Numbered from the stretch's first letter, positions 8,459-18,047 are shown. The stretch: 58,879 nucleotides of DNA from Helicobacter saguini (GCF_000762875.2 NZ_JRMP02000018.1:1-58879), one strand, 5' to 3'. The notes: generated by a model from the letters alone, not told the origin. Made by a program: numbers and translations.

Positions 8459-9778
8459 TTGAAAAAAATAATTCTATATTTTATAATATTAAATTTTATA
8501 AACTTATGGGCGGAACGCATAGAATCTAATATATTAGATTCTAAAAAAGATTCTAATAATATAGAATCTGCCCTAGATTCCAAAGTAGATTCTAAAGCGG
8601 ATTCTAACTTAGATTCTAAAATAGATTTTACACAACATATTACACAAGATTCTAATAAGCAAGATTCTACCAAAAAACAAAAAACTTTTCCCTATACACC
8701 GACTATTCACAATAATAATCAAAACAGCAAACTAAAATTTATTTATGGTTTTGACTTTGGCTTTTTCGCGGATAATTTGGAGGATTCCTTTGCTTACACG
8801 CCCACACGCACGCTATTTGCCGCTAGCATTTTCCCTGAAATTGGTGCGAGTTTTTACAATCAAAATATACGAGTTGGCACTTTTATTATCTATAATATGG
8901 GCGAAAAGCTGCTAAATAGGGGCGATTTAAACATCGGCTTAAGCCTTTTTTATGACATTCAGCATAGCGGATTTCATGGATTTTTTGGCATTTTTTCGCG
9001 TAAATTTTGGCTTATTAATTATCCGCGATTTTTTTATAGGGATGATTTTTTGTTTTTTAATCCCGTTATTAATGGAATTTTATTGCAAAAAAGTTCTAAA
9101 AATAATAACTTTAAAAGTGAATTTATGCTAGATTGGTATGGTGGGAATCTGGCTAAAAGAATTGATGAATTTATGGTGCAAATCGCCATGCAGCACGACT
9201 TTTTGCAACACAAAAATAAAGATTCTAAACAAAATCAAAATATTTTATTTTACGGCGCACAAGCCCAACTTTTCCATACAAAAAATTCTAATATTTTGAA
9301 CCCAAACTCGACAAATTTAGATGTTTTTTTGCTTGATAGATTCTATTATAATCTTTATTTTGGTGCGGATTTTACTAGCTTAATCCCAAATTTTAATAAG
9401 TTTAGTATGTGGATAAATGCCCTTGGCGGCGTGGATAGAAAGCGATTTGAGAGCAGCGGACCGGAAGCCTTCGCACACAAAATCGGCGGCGAGCTAAATT
9501 TTGAGCTAAATTTCAAAGGCTTTGGCATCGCAAATAGCGCGTATTTCGGGCAGGGGCAATACAAATATTTTGACGAATATGGCGAAAGCATTTACTGGGG
9601 GCTGCCCTTTTATCAGGCACGATTTTACGACCGCTTGGAAGCCTATTATGAATACAAAAATGCGTATTTAAGGGCGCGCTTTAGCCTTATAGGACATTTC
9701 GCAGACAACACTTTCGCCCACCAGCAAATGCTAAATATTTACATTGACACGCAAAGGTTGATTGAAACTTTTAGGTAG
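8459..9778 (+). CDS. putative outer-membrane beta-barrel protein with Asp-Ser-rich linker
   Basis: The start is TTG 8459, six bases after an AAAAAGGA ribosome-binding site. It gives a signal peptide (MKKIILYFIILNFINLWA). Residues ~20-62 are almost entirely Asp-Ser/Glu-Ser repeats encoded by nine or more TAGATTCTA-family copies. From ~75 on the protein looks like a barrel: alternating strands rich in Tyr/Phe, for example 'FIYGFDFGFFADN' and 'YNLYFGADFTSL', ending in short amphipathic strands. I do not recognise the family. It is convergent with the next gene with no gap (stop at 9778, next stop at 9779). Compare the proteins at 1057 and 9779, which share the signal peptide/repeat linker/barrel plan. 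Confidence 0.6.
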   Translation: MKKIILYFIILNFINLWAERIESNILDSKKDSNNIESALDSKVDSKADSNLDSKIDFTQHITQDSNKQDSTKKQKTFPYTPTIHNNNQNSKLKFIYGFDFGFFADNLEDSFAYTPTRTLFAASIFPEIGASFYNQNIRVGTFIIYNMGEKLLNRGDLNIGLSLFYDIQHSGFHGFFGIFSRKFWLINYPRFFYRDDFLFFNPVINGILLQKSSKNNNFKSEFMLDWYGGNLAKRIDEFMVQIAMQHDFLQHKNKDSKQNQNILFYGAQAQLFHTKNSNILNPNSTNLDVFLLDRFYYNLYFGADFTSLIPNFNKFSMWINALGGVDRKRFESSGPEAFAHKIGGELNFELNFKGFGIANSAYFGQGQYKYFDEYGESIYWGLPFYQARFYDRLEAYYEYKNAYLRARFSLIGHFADNTFAHQQMLNIYIDTQRLIETFR

Positions 9779-10747
9779 CTAAAACCTAAACTCATAAAAA
9801 AACATAACTCTATTGTATGAAATGTTTTGATTATTCCCTATCAATGTTTTATATGATAAGTCAATCGCACTATTTTTTGATATGATAAATCCTATGCCAC
9901 CACCCACACTAAAGCCATCATCTTCGCCTTTTGCCATCACATATCCCTTGCTAATATCATTAACATCAGCTCTCGCTCTAACAGTATAATACAACATTTC
10001 ATATCCACAATCAAAATGTGCCACAAAACGATAAATCCCAGCATACAAACTAGAGTGAATACCTAAAAATTGAAATGAGTTAGTATTGTCAGCGATACCT
10101 TTTAGTGCGACTTCATACTGCATTTGCACTTTAAAACCGATATTTAGAATCCATATATCAATTTGCTGATTAAATCCTAAAGCCACGCCAAAATTAGGTG
10201 CACTTGAGTTAAAAGTCGCATTCACATTTTGACCAAACGCACTAGAGACACTACTGCCAAGCATAAATCCAGCACCAAACTGCGTATAGAAAAAGGGAAG
10301 TGGAATAGAAAAAGGACCAGAAGATACGATATATCGGCGATTATTTCGCTTGTCAATCCTATCTATTTTTGCTTGTTTTTTTTGTGCTTTTATTGCAACT
10401 TTTTCTTGTTTTTGTTCTAATTTTTGTAACTTTTTTTCTTCTTTTAGTTGCTCTTTTGTTTTAGATTCTGTAACTTTTTCTTGTGTATTATTAGTGTCTT
10501 TAGATTCTATAGAATCTACATCATTAATAGGGTGGTGGGTGGGTGATAGGTTGTTATTAGAATCTGTTTTAGAATCTAATTTTACTAACTTTATTGAATT
10601 TAAATTATTAGATTCAATACTTTTATAGAATCTAGATTCTAAATTTTGATTAAAATATCCCAAATTAGATTCTATAGAATCTGCCCCCAAATTAGTAAAA
10701 ATCAAAAATATCAAAATACATAATTTTCTAAGCTTAAAAGTTATCAT
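9779..10747 (-). CDS. outer-membrane beta-barrel protein with repeat-coded and Lys/Glu coiled-coil linker
   Basis: An N-terminal signal-like segment (MITFKLRKLCILIFLIFTNLGA) precedes ~70 residues coded by TAGATTCTA repeats and one Pro-Thr-His-His-Pro repeat (10530-10550). A highly charged helix follows (residues ~92-135, Lys/Glu/Gln), probably a coiled coil. Residues ~145-322 are barrel-like, with Gly-rich 'FGAGFMLGSS', 'GGGIGFIISKNSAIDLSYK' and a terminal 'MFFYEFRF' strand ending in Phe. The ATG overlaps the stop of the upstream response-regulator gene by one base (TAATG type), so the two are probably translated from one message. Function unknown. Confidence 0.65.
   Translation of the reverse strand: MITFKLRKLCILIFLIFTNLGADSIESNLGYFNQNLESRFYKSIESNNLNSIKLVKLDSKTDSNNNLSPTHHPINDVDSIESKDTNNTQEKVTESKTKEQLKEEKKLQKLEQKQEKVAIKAQKKQAKIDRIDKRNNRRYIVSSGPFSIPLPFFYTQFGAGFMLGSSVSSAFGQNVNATFNSSAPNFGVALGFNQQIDIWILNIGFKVQMQYEVALKGIADNTNSFQFLGIHSSLYAGIYRFVAHFDCGYEMLYYTVRARADVNDISKGYVMAKGEDDGFSVGGGIGFIISKNSAIDLSYKTLIGNNQNISYNRVMFFYEFRF
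10530..10550. repeat. G-rich repeat, GGGTGGTGGGTGGG family (Pro-Thr-His-His-Pro)
   Basis: The plus strand reads GGGTGGTGGGTGGGTGATAGG. The gene lies on the minus strand and reads it as Ser-Pro-Thr-His-His-Pro-Ile. Other copies are at 15801, 18286, 38802, 57376, 57406, 57425 and 57487, with degenerate ones at 38596 and 38670. Confidence 0.85.
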
Positions 10748-11394
10748 TATTTATACTCGCAAAGTTTATAAGTTTTATTTTTTATCTTTTTTATTAGCCC
10801 AGCTTCACTTAGCTCGCTAAAGGCTTTTGCAATCGTTTGGCGGCTTATATCAAGGCTATCAGCGATATTTTCAATACTGCCGTGATAAATCTGCTCGTTA
10901 TCACAATTTTCAATCAAATACTGAATAATCTCGATTTTTTTGCCACCATAAAACTCGCTCAAAGTCTTCAAAAGGCGATTTTGCACCTCCAAATTTTTGC
11001 TATGAAGTCGCGGTAAATACGCCTTTTTCATCGTCTCTAGCAGCTCGTCCAAATCAATAGGTTTCAAAATGTAACCATCGCATTTGAGTTTGATAGAATC
11101 TAGCAAGTATTTCGTTTCAGTAAATGCGGTCGCAAGGATTAGCGGGACATCCGCGTTAAAGTCGCCCTCACGCACATTTCGCACAAATTCCAAGCCATCC
11201 ATACGCGGCATCAAAATATCGCTAATAACGATGTCATAAGTTTTTTTCTTAAACTTATCAAAGCCATCTTGCCCATCCACTGCGCTATCAATCTCGCCGA
11301 CAAAATCTCGTAAAATCTCGCTCAAAAGCTCCCTACTACTATCCTCATCCTCGATATACAGGACACTTAGTTTTTTTAAAAAATCCACTCCCAT
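10747..11394 (-). CDS. response regulator: REC domain plus Crp-like winged helix
   Basis: Residues 1-~125 are a receiver domain with acidic pocket 'YIEDED', phospho-acceptor Asp59 in 'VISDILMPRMDG', Thr89 and Lys111 in 'ILKPIDL'. All key residues are present, so it should be phosphorylatable. Residues ~165-215 are a winged helix with helix-turn-helix 'IADSLDISRQTIAKAFSELS', of a Crp-like rather than OmpR-like type. No histidine kinase is adjacent. The gene is almost free of the TAGATTCTA repeat. Its stop overlaps the ATG of the barrel protein downstream, suggesting a two-gene operon in which the regulator may control a surface protein (inference). The partner kinase and regulon are unknown. 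Confidence 0.85.
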   Translation of the reverse strand: MGVDFLKKLSVLYIEDEDSSRELLSEILRDFVGEIDSAVDGQDGFDKFKKKTYDIVISDILMPRMDGLEFVRNVREGDFNADVPLILATAFTETKYLLDSIKLKCDGYILKPIDLDELLETMKKAYLPRLHSKNLEVQNRLLKTLSEFYGGKKIEIIQYLIENCDNEQIYHGSIENIADSLDISRQTIAKAFSELSEAGLIKKIKNKTYKLCEYK

Positions 11395-11553
11395 TTTTCC
11401 TTCCCCACATTGTTATAGAATCCAAAACTAGATTCTATAAAAAATAAAACAATATTTTAGAATCTAGTTCTAAATTCCACAAAAATTTACCACAAACACA
11501 ATATTTTAAGATAGAATCTAAGCTATTTTTCACACAAATTTTAAGGAGAAAGT

Positions 11554-12072
11554 ATGAAAATCTTAGTGATTCAAGGACCAAATCTTAACATTTTAGGGCA
11601 TCGCGACCCGCGACTTTACGGCACTATGACGCTAGAGCAAATCCATAATAATATGAAAACTTTTGCTAGCCAGCAAAAAGGTCCAAATGGCGAGAATTTG
11701 GAGCTTGAGTTTTTTCAAAGCAATTTTGAGGGCGAGATTATCGATAAGCTGCAGGAGTGCATTGGTGGCGAGTTTGATGGTGTGATTATGAATCCGGGCG
11801 GGCTAAGCCACACTAGCATTTCCATTGCGGATGCGATTGTGGCAAGTGGTGTGCCTGTGATTGAGGCGCATTTGAGTAACATTCACGCGCGTGAGCCTGA
11901 GCGGCGTGTGAGCGTGACAGGTGCGGTAAGCGTTGGTATTATTTCTGGCTTTGGTCCGCTTAGCTATCATTTGGCGTTAATTGCGATTTTAAATGTCGTA
12001 AATGAGCTAAAAATGCTAAAACTGCAAAATCAGCAACAGCAAGTGCAAAACGCCGCGAATAATCCGCAATAG
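11554..12072 (+). CDS. aroQ: 3-dehydroquinate dehydratase, type II
   Basis: AroQ catalyses the third step of the shikimate pathway, removing water from 3-dehydroquinate to give 3-dehydroshikimate. The N-terminal 'ILVIQGPNLNILGHRDPRLYG' contains the catalytic Tyr22 and the flexible lid. 'NPGGLSHTSISIADAI' and 'IEAHLSNIHAREPERRVS' carry the substrate-binding Asn, catalytic His and Arg. The protein is 172 residues, slightly longer than ~150 because of a Gln/Asn-rich tail. A good AAGGAGA ribosome-binding site precedes the ATG. It stands alone, divergent from the response regulator. Confidence 0.95.
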   Translation: MKILVIQGPNLNILGHRDPRLYGTMTLEQIHNNMKTFASQQKGPNGENLELEFFQSNFEGEIIDKLQECIGGEFDGVIMNPGGLSHTSISIADAIVASGVPVIEAHLSNIHAREPERRVSVTGAVSVGIISGFGPLSYHLALIAILNVVNELKMLKLQNQQQQVQNAANNPQ

Positions 12073-12118
12073 TTACTTGCAATCTATAAATAAAACTAGA
12101 TGATATAGAATCTTGTTT

Positions 12119-12391
12119 CTACCACCCAAGGTGTAAAGAGCCAACAAGGGCTATGGCAAGACAAAAAGCCACAAAGCTAATGCCAAAGGCGACTTTCATC
12201 ACATTGTCTTTATCAAGAGAATTGAGAGCCTTGATTACATTTTCCCTATCAAGCGAATTAAGCGTATTATCCACATTTTGCTTTTTGGATAAAGTAGGCT
12301 TTTCACTAGCATTTTCCTGCCTAATCGCACTAAAATCACTCGCTGCAGATTTTATAGAATCTTCCACATTTACATTGATATTCGCACTCAT
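12119..12391 (-). CDS. small single-pass membrane protein (90 aa)
   Basis: I start at 12391 (MSANINVNV) because GGAGCG precedes it at proper spacing; an in-frame upstream ATG at 12421 lacks one. Residues 1-~65 are hydrophilic and include a near-repeat, 'NSLDRENVIKALNSLDKDNV', in which an 11-residue unit occurs twice. Residues ~68-86 form one membrane helix and the C-terminus is short ('GSLHLGW'). It lies between aroQ (convergent) and the NSS transporter (divergent). I do not recognise the family. Confidence 0.55.
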   Translation of the reverse strand: MSANINVNVEDSIKSAASDFSAIRQENASEKPTLSKKQNVDNTLNSLDRENVIKALNSLDKDNVMKVAFGISFVAFCLAIALVGSLHLGW

Positions 12392-12538
12392 TTTTCGCTC
12401 CTTATCGCGTCTATTTCGCAAGATTCTAAATAATATGTATAAAATCTAAAATCACATTTTGTAAAATTTATGTAAAATTTATATGTGAAAATTAATGAAA
12501 ATTTATGATAAAATTAAGGCTTTTTAAAAAGGTAAATA

Positions 12539-13951
12539 ATGCAAAATAAGGCTACTAAAACGCAAAATTCTAATAAAGATTCTAATAAACAAGATTCTAT
12601 AACTACTAAAGAGCGCGAAACTTGGAGCAACACCATAACCTACATTCTAACGGTTGCTGGCGCTACAATAGGCTTTGGGGCGACTTGGCGATTTCCCTAC
12701 TTGGTGGGTGAAAATGGCGGTGGGGCTTACCTTTTGATGTTTATTTTGGCGATGATTTTTGTGGGCATTCCTGTGATTTTGGTCGAAAATGTTATCGGGC
12801 AAAATGGCGCGAAAAATAGCGTGGATTGCTTCGCTAAAAAGTGGCGATTTGTCGGCTACATGGGACTTCTTGGCAGCTTTGGCATTATGGCGTATTATAT
12901 GGTTTTGGGCGGTTTTGTGATGATTTATATTTTTAAGATTCTAAGTGGCGATTTTTCCCTTGCACAGCCCATTGACAAGGCTTACACAGAATCTTTTTAT
13001 GCTGCAAATATTGAGAATAATCCGCTACTGCTTGGCATTTTTACGCTCATTTTTGTCGCGATAAATTGGGTGATTTTGAAACGCGGAATAATCGATGGTA
13101 TCGAACGTTCTGTGAAATGGCTTATGCCCTTTTTATTTTTGTGTTTGATTGTCGTTGTGGTGCGGAATCTATTTTTGGATGGGGCAATGGAGGGCGTTAG
13201 ATTCTATCTTGAGCCTAATTTTAGTAAGCTAGATTCTAAGCTTTTTATCGATGTTTTGGGGCAAGTTTTTTTTGCGTTATCGCTTGGCTTTGGCGTGATG
13301 ATTACGCTTTCATCACATTTGAGTAAAAATGAGAATCTGCCTAAAACCGCGTGCTACACGGGCATTTTAAACACTCTTATTGCATTTTTGGCGGGCTTTA
13401 TGATTTTCCCTGCGTTGTTTAGTGCTGGTTTATCGCCTGATTCTGGTAGTTCGCTTGTGTTTAAGACGCTGCCGATTGCCTTTTCAAATATCGCTTTTGG
13501 CTCTATAATTTGTGTGTTTTTTTTACTGCTGCTACTTGTGGCGGCTTTGACTACGAGCCTGCCGATATATCAGGTCATTATTTCTGTGCTAGAAGAAAAG
13601 TTTAGATTCAGCAAAATGGCTGCCATTAATATCACTTTGGGAGTGATTTTTATCTTTGGGAATCTGCCTTGTATCCTTACGTATGGACCTTTGCGTGATG
13701 TGACAATCGTGGGTGATAAGAATATTTTTGATAGTTTTGATTTTATTTCTGGTAATGTTTTTTTCGTGCTTACCGCGTTTTTTTGTTGCATTTATGTGGG
13801 CTTTGTGATGAAATCTCTTGCCATTAAAGAAATCACAAATCGCGGAAACCTGCGTAACATTTTTGTTAGAATCTGGTTTTATTATGTTAAATTCATCGTG
13901 CCGTTAATCATTCTTACAATTTTTTACTTTGGCATTTTTGGCGGGAAATAA
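12539..13951 (+). CDS. sodium-dependent transporter, NSS/SNF family
   Basis: This family imports amino acids or amines with sodium. The first membrane segment has the signature 'ATIGFGATWRFPYLVGENGGGAYL', the unwound helix that binds sodium and substrate. About 11 membrane segments follow in 470 residues, typical of bacterial LeuT-like proteins with one fewer helix than LeuT. The first ~25 residues are hydrophilic and repeat-coded (Asn-Lys-Asp-Ser). Helicobacter genomes usually carry one or two such genes. The substrate cannot be deduced. Confidence 0.9.
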   Translation: MQNKATKTQNSNKDSNKQDSITTKERETWSNTITYILTVAGATIGFGATWRFPYLVGENGGGAYLLMFILAMIFVGIPVILVENVIGQNGAKNSVDCFAKKWRFVGYMGLLGSFGIMAYYMVLGGFVMIYIFKILSGDFSLAQPIDKAYTESFYAANIENNPLLLGIFTLIFVAINWVILKRGIIDGIERSVKWLMPFLFLCLIVVVVRNLFLDGAMEGVRFYLEPNFSKLDSKLFIDVLGQVFFALSLGFGVMITLSSHLSKNENLPKTACYTGILNTLIAFLAGFMIFPALFSAGLSPDSGSSLVFKTLPIAFSNIAFGSIICVFFLLLLLVAALTTSLPIYQVIISVLEEKFRFSKMAAINITLGVIFIFGNLPCILTYGPLRDVTIVGDKNIFDSFDFISGNVFFVLTAFFCCIYVGFVMKSLAIKEITNRGNLRNIFVRIWFYYVKFIVPLIILTIFYFGIFGGK

Positions 13952-13975
13952 TTTGGATTTGTAGAATCAAATTAA

Positions 13976-15757
13976 TTATTCAGGGGAGTCTTTTCCTAGT
14001 GATTTGATATTCACAAGGGCGTAGATGTGGTTTGCAGCGATTATTAGCTCCTTTGCCACGCTATGCACAAATGATAAATCATTTAGCAAAGAAGTGCCTT
14101 CCTGTGCGTTTATCGCATTTTGCGAGATTAGCTTTTCTACCACAACAAAGGCTTGTTTATCCTCATCTTTAAAAAACTTTTTTTGCTTTTTAAGTGCCGC
14201 TTTAGAATCTTGCAAAGTATCGCGTGGCTGGGACTTTATAGATTCTATCATACGCAAAAGATTGCCTAAATCATACCGCATATCATCATACTCTTTTTTC
14301 AATGCGGCGTTATCGCCTAGCTCAAATTTTTTCATATTATTTTGCAGCATAGCGATATTTTTGGTAGCCTCCGCGATTTTACGCGATGCAATTTGCAGTG
14401 AGACGATTCGTTGTGTGTAAGAATCTTCGCTAACAAAAGTTTGCAGCTTCGTGCTAAAGTCCATTATCGCGTTAAAAAGCACCTTAATTTGCGCGTTATA
14501 CAAGTCATTTACGCTAAAATCCTGCTTAAACCATTCGCGTTTGTCTAGCAGCTCTTTTATGGGCTTATTTGAGCGGATGTCCTCGCGTGAAAAGCCTGTC
14601 GTGTGGGCGATAATGCCAAATGCGTTATCATAAAGGTGTTTTACTTCGTTATCAAGGGCTTCAATAGCCGTCTCTTTATAAGGCAAAAGGGCGTCATTTA
14701 TGAAAAGTGGCGTGGTTTCTTCGCTACTTTTCTCCTTAAAGATTCTATTTAAAAGTGCCGCGATTTTGGGGATAAAGGGCGTTAAAAGAATAACGCCAAA
14801 AAGATTAAAAAGCGTGTGAAATATCGCAAGTCGAAGTATAGAATCTGAATCAAAGCCTAAAGCATCGGCTATAAAATCATTTAAGCGCATAAAATATGTG
14901 AAAAAAATTGCTACGATAAGCACGGTGGTAAAGTTAAAAATGCAGTTTGCAATGGCTAGCTTTCTCCCTTGCATATTCGCACTAAGACTTGCTACAAGTG
15001 CGGTAACAACGCCGCCTACACTTGTCCCTAAAGTCGCCGCCAACGCCTCAGTATAGCCGATTTGATTTTCCATAAATGCAGAAATTATTATGGCTAAAGT
15101 GGCGTGTGAGCTTTGGATAATGGATGTGACTAACGCCCCGATAAGTAAAAAGCCAAAGATAGCCTTGTATCCTTCAAGTTTGTATTGCGACAAATCCATC
15201 ACACCCTGAAAGCTCTCAAACCCAGCCTTGATATAAAACACGCCTAAAAAGAAAAAGCCCAAGCCCGCTAGAATCTTGCCTATGCCTTTGTAAATATTAT
15301 TACTTTGAAAGTTGAAAAGCAGTCCGCCCACAATTAGCGGTAGTGCTAATGATGAAATATTAATGGAACTTGCCCCTGCAATGAGCCATGAGCCTGTGGT
15401 ATTACCAAGATTTGCTCCAAACATAACACCGATACCTTGCACTAGCGTGATTAAAGACGCTGACACAAATGAAATGGAAAGCACAGAAACAAGGCTAGAG
15501 CTTTGCATAAGGCTAGTTACAATCGTGCCAAAGATAATGGAGCGAATGGGCGTTTTGGTATAATTTGTTAGAATCTTTTCTAAAAATCCACCAGAAAAAC
15601 TCTTAAACCCATCGCTAAGAAATAGCATACCAAAAAGCAAAATGGCAATCCCAGCGCAAAGTTTGCCAAGCTGCTCATTAATCGATAAGCCATAAATGAC
15701 AAAAACAATGACGACACAAATGCTATACTGCCGAATGAGACGTTGGATTTTATACAT
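13976..15757 (-). CDS. Na/Pi cotransporter family protein (NptA/PhoU type)
   Basis: This family couples sodium to phosphate transport across the inner membrane. I start at ATG 15757 (MYKIQRLIRQYS), preceded by GGAGCAAAT. The frame is open upstream to 15898, but that extension only translates an 18-bp tandem repeat and a G-rich repeat. Two copies of the core motif are visible, 'LMQSSSLVSVLSISF' and 'IIQSSHATLAIIISAF', characteristic of Na/Pi cotransporters. Residues ~370-593 form a hydrophilic PhoU-like helical domain that may sense or regulate transport. About eight membrane segments precede it. Confidence 0.9.
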   Translation of the reverse strand: MYKIQRLIRQYSICVVIVFVIYGLSINEQLGKLCAGIAILLFGMLFLSDGFKSFSGGFLEKILTNYTKTPIRSIIFGTIVTSLMQSSSLVSVLSISFVSASLITLVQGIGVMFGANLGNTTGSWLIAGASSINISSLALPLIVGGLLFNFQSNNIYKGIGKILAGLGFFFLGVFYIKAGFESFQGVMDLSQYKLEGYKAIFGFLLIGALVTSIIQSSHATLAIIISAFMENQIGYTEALAATLGTSVGGVVTALVASLSANMQGRKLAIANCIFNFTTVLIVAIFFTYFMRLNDFIADALGFDSDSILRLAIFHTLFNLFGVILLTPFIPKIAALLNRIFKEKSSEETTPLFINDALLPYKETAIEALDNEVKHLYDNAFGIIAHTTGFSREDIRSNKPIKELLDKREWFKQDFSVNDLYNAQIKVLFNAIMDFSTKLQTFVSEDSYTQRIVSLQIASRKIAEATKNIAMLQNNMKKFELGDNAALKKEYDDMRYDLGNLLRMIESIKSQPRDTLQDSKAALKKQKKFFKDEDKQAFVVVEKLISQNAINAQEGTSLLNDLSFVHSVAKELIIAANHIYALVNIKSLGKDSPE

Positions 15758-15800
15758 ATTTGCTCCTTGCTTTTGCCGTTTTAAAATCTTTTTAAAAATA

Positions 15801-15821
15801 GGGTGGTGGGTGGGCGAAAGG
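15801..15821. repeat. G-rich repeat GGGTGGTGGGTGGGCGAAAGG
   Basis: This is a full copy of the G-rich family on the plus strand, immediately upstream of the Na/Pi transporter start (minus strand). It is read as Leu-Ser-Pro-Thr-His-His-Pro-Ile if translation starts further upstream. Confidence 0.85.
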
Positions 15822-15834
15822 TTTTGTGATTTAA

Positions 15835-15886
15835 TATAGAATCTAAATTTATTATAGAATCTAAATTTATTATAGAATCTAAATTC
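15835..15886. repeat. 18-bp tandem repeat built on TAGAATCTA
   Basis: The unit TATAGAATCTAAATTTAT occurs at 15835, 15853 and 15871 (the last incomplete). The 18-bp period keeps frame; on the minus strand it would read as Phe-Arg-Phe-Tyr-Asn-Lys repeated. It is the clearest tandem expansion of the short motif in the window. Confidence 0.85.
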
Positions 15887-16237
15887 GCCATTTACCATCC
15901 TATTTTAACAAATGGATAAAAGCTAGATTCTATCAAAAATTATCTTATTTATAACTTATTTATTACAATTTATAGAATCTTTGTTTGTTGTTTGTTTAGA
16001 TTCTATAAAAATTAAATACATTTTTGCAAAAAAAATTACCAAATATTTATAGATAAGATTCTAGAGATTTAATAAAGTATTTATAGATTAAATCTAAAAT
16101 CTAGATTCTAAACCACACCAAAAACACCTACATTCCTAAGATTCTGGTTAGAAACACACAAAATTTATAATTTATAAATCAAAAATTAATAATTAGTCTT
16201 TAAAATTTCACAAATTTTATCTTTAAAAGGAGAAACG

Positions 16238-18010
16238 ATGTATTATAGTAACGGGAATTATGAGGCATTTGCGCGACCTTTGAAGCCAGAGGGCGTAGAT
16301 AAAAAAAGTGCGTATTTGGTAGGTAGCGGACTAGCTAGTCTTGCGGCGGCTTGCTTTCTTATACGCGATGGGCAGATGAAGGGTGAAAAAATCCACATTT
16401 TAGAAGAGCTAGCTTTGCCCGGTGGTGCGTGTGATGGAATCTATAATGATAGCAAAAAGGGCTTTGTTATCCGCGGTGGACGTGAGATGGAAAATCACTT
16501 TGAGTGCCTGTGGGACTTGTTTCGCTCCATTCCATCACTTGAAGTGGAGAATGCTAGTGTGCTAGATGAATTTTACTGGCTAAATAAACGCGACCCGAAT
16601 TTTTCACTTATGCGCGTAACGCAAAATCAAGGGCAGGACGCTCACACGGACAAAAAATTTGGCTTAAGCGACAAGGGTTTAATGGAGATTTTAAAGCTAT
16701 TTTTTACGCGTGATGAGGACTTGTATGACAAAAAAATCGAGGATGTTTTTAGTAATGAAGTGCTAGATTCTAACTTTTGGCTTTACTGGCGGACTATGTT
16801 TGCGTTTGAAAACTGGCATTCTGCCCTTGAGATGCGATTATATTTGCAGCGATTTATCCATCACGTAGATGGGCTGCCTGACTTGTCTGCGTTAAAATTT
16901 ACGAAATATAATCAATATGAATCGCTAATTATGCCTATGGTTGAGTTTCTAAAAAAGCATAATGTGAATTTTATCTACAATACGCGTGTGACAAATGTGA
17001 TATTTGAGAAAAATGGTAACAAAAAGGTGGCAAAAAAGATTGAAATGATAAAGGATGGCAAGGAAGATTCTATCCTTTTGAGTGAAAATGATTTGGTATT
17101 TGTTACAAATGGTAGCTGCACGGAAAATTCGACTTTGGGTGATGATAATACCGCGCCCGTGCTAAACACAAGCGAGGGTGCGTGCTGGCATTTGTGGAAA
17201 AATATCGCCAAACAAGATTCTAGCTTTGGTCGCCCTGAGAAATTCTGCACAAATATTAAGGCTACAAACTGGGAATCTGCGACAATTACGACATTAGACA
17301 ATGTTATCCCTGAATATATTAAAAAGATTTGCAAACGCGACCCTTTTAGTGGAAAAGTCGTAACCGGTGGCATTGTCACGGCGCGAGATTCTAAGTGGCT
17401 ACTTAGCTGGACAATCAATCGGCAGCCGCATTTTAAAAGTCAGCCAAAAGAGCAGCTTGTGATTTGGTTTTATGGGCTATTTACCGATGTGCCAGGCGAT
17501 TTTGTTAAAAAGCCGCTGAAAGAATGCACCGGGCGAGAAATCGTGCAAGAGTGGCTATATCACATCGGCGTGCCAACTGATAAGATTGTCGAGTATAGCG
17601 AGAAACACGCGAAATGTGTGCCTTGTATGATGCCTTATATCACGGCGTTTTTTATGCCGCGAACAAAGGGTGATAGACCTGATGTCGTGCCGCAGGGGTG
17701 TGTGAATTTCGCGTTTTTAGGGCAGTTTGCACAAACTTATGCGGATACGATTTTTACGACTGAGTATAGTGTGCGAACCGCGATGGAGGCGGTATATACG
17801 CTACTTAATGTAGATAGGGGCGTGCCTGAAGTCTTTGGCTCTCGCTTTGATATTCGCGCTCTTTTGGCGTCAAGTGTGCGGTTAATGGATGGTAAAAAGC
17901 CAACTGAGATGAAAATGCCTTTCTTTGTGAAACTAGCCGAAAAAGCAGCCCTAGCAAAACTCGACCACACATTAATTGGCGACCTTTTGAAAGAATACGG
18001 GGTGATGTAG
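16238..18010 (+). CDS. ohyA: oleate hydratase (fatty acid double-bond hydratase)
   Basis: Oleate hydratases add water to the cis-9 double bond of oleic and related acids, giving 10-hydroxy fatty acids. They are FAD-dependent and associate with the membrane. Diagnostic segments are the FAD-binding '[20 protein letters not shown]' (residues 26-45) and '[16 protein letters not shown]' (79-94), which contains the conserved active-site acid region, and the C-terminal '[10 protein letters not shown]'. Length (590) is typical. A strong AAAAGGAGAAA site precedes the ATG. In gut and oral bacteria the enzyme detoxifies host unsaturated fatty acids, a plausible role here. The gene contains few TAGATTCTA copies but ends in one (stop TAG at 18008 within TAGATTCTA). 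Confidence 0.93.
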   Translation: MYYSNGNYEAFARPLKPEGVDKKSAYLVGSGLASLAAACFLIRDGQMKGEKIHILEELALPGGACDGIYNDSKKGFVIRGGREMENHFECLWDLFRSIPSLEVENASVLDEFYWLNKRDPNFSLMRVTQNQGQDAHTDKKFGLSDKGLMEILKLFFTRDEDLYDKKIEDVFSNEVLDSNFWLYWRTMFAFENWHSALEMRLYLQRFIHHVDGLPDLSALKFTKYNQYESLIMPMVEFLKKHNVNFIYNTRVTNVIFEKNGNKKVAKKIEMIKDGKEDSILLSENDLVFVTNGSCTENSTLGDDNTAPVLNTSEGACWHLWKNIAKQDSSFGRPEKFCTNIKATNWESATITTLDNVIPEYIKKICKRDPFSGKVVTGGIVTARDSKWLLSWTINRQPHFKSQPKEQLVIWFYGLFTDVPGDFVKKPLKECTGREIVQEWLYHIGVPTDKIVEYSEKHAKCVPCMMPYITAFFMPRTKGDRPDVVPQGCVNFAFLGQFAQTYADTIFTTEYSVRTAMEAVYTLLNVDRGVPEVFGSRFDIRALLASSVRLMDGKKPTEMKMPFFVKLAEKAALAKLDHTLIGDLLKEYGVM

Positions 18011-18015
18011 ATTCT

Positions 18016-18033
18016 ATAGAATCTAGATTCTAT
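18016..18033. repeat. perfect 18-bp palindrome ATAGAATCTAGATTCTAT
   Basis: This perfect palindrome lies between the oleate hydratase stop (itself in a TAGATTCTA at 18008) and the methyltransferase ATG. Together three copies of the short motif abut here. Identical or near-identical palindromes are at 1471, 10627, 20659, 26086, 28326, 31777, 35206, 38727, 38834, 38908 and 57510. Confidence 0.9.
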
Positions 18034-18047
18034 GTTTTGGGTTAGAA

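Larger units (their letters stand above)
15758..16237. other. AT-rich intergenic region with repeat clusters (divergent promoters)
   Basis: These 480 bases separate the divergent Na/Pi transporter and oleate hydratase genes. They hold one G-rich repeat (15801-15821), nearly three copies of an 18-bp tandem unit (15835-15886), at least eight further TAGATTCTA-family copies, and the AAAAGGAGAAA ribosome-binding site of the hydratase. I see no credible coding region apart from the translated repeats. Confidence 0.7.

Noticed and set aside
15758-15898. N-terminal extension of the Na/Pi transporter to 15898
   Set aside because: The extension consists only of the translated 18-bp tandem and G-rich repeat, while a good GGAGCAAAT site and hydrophobic start lie at 15757.
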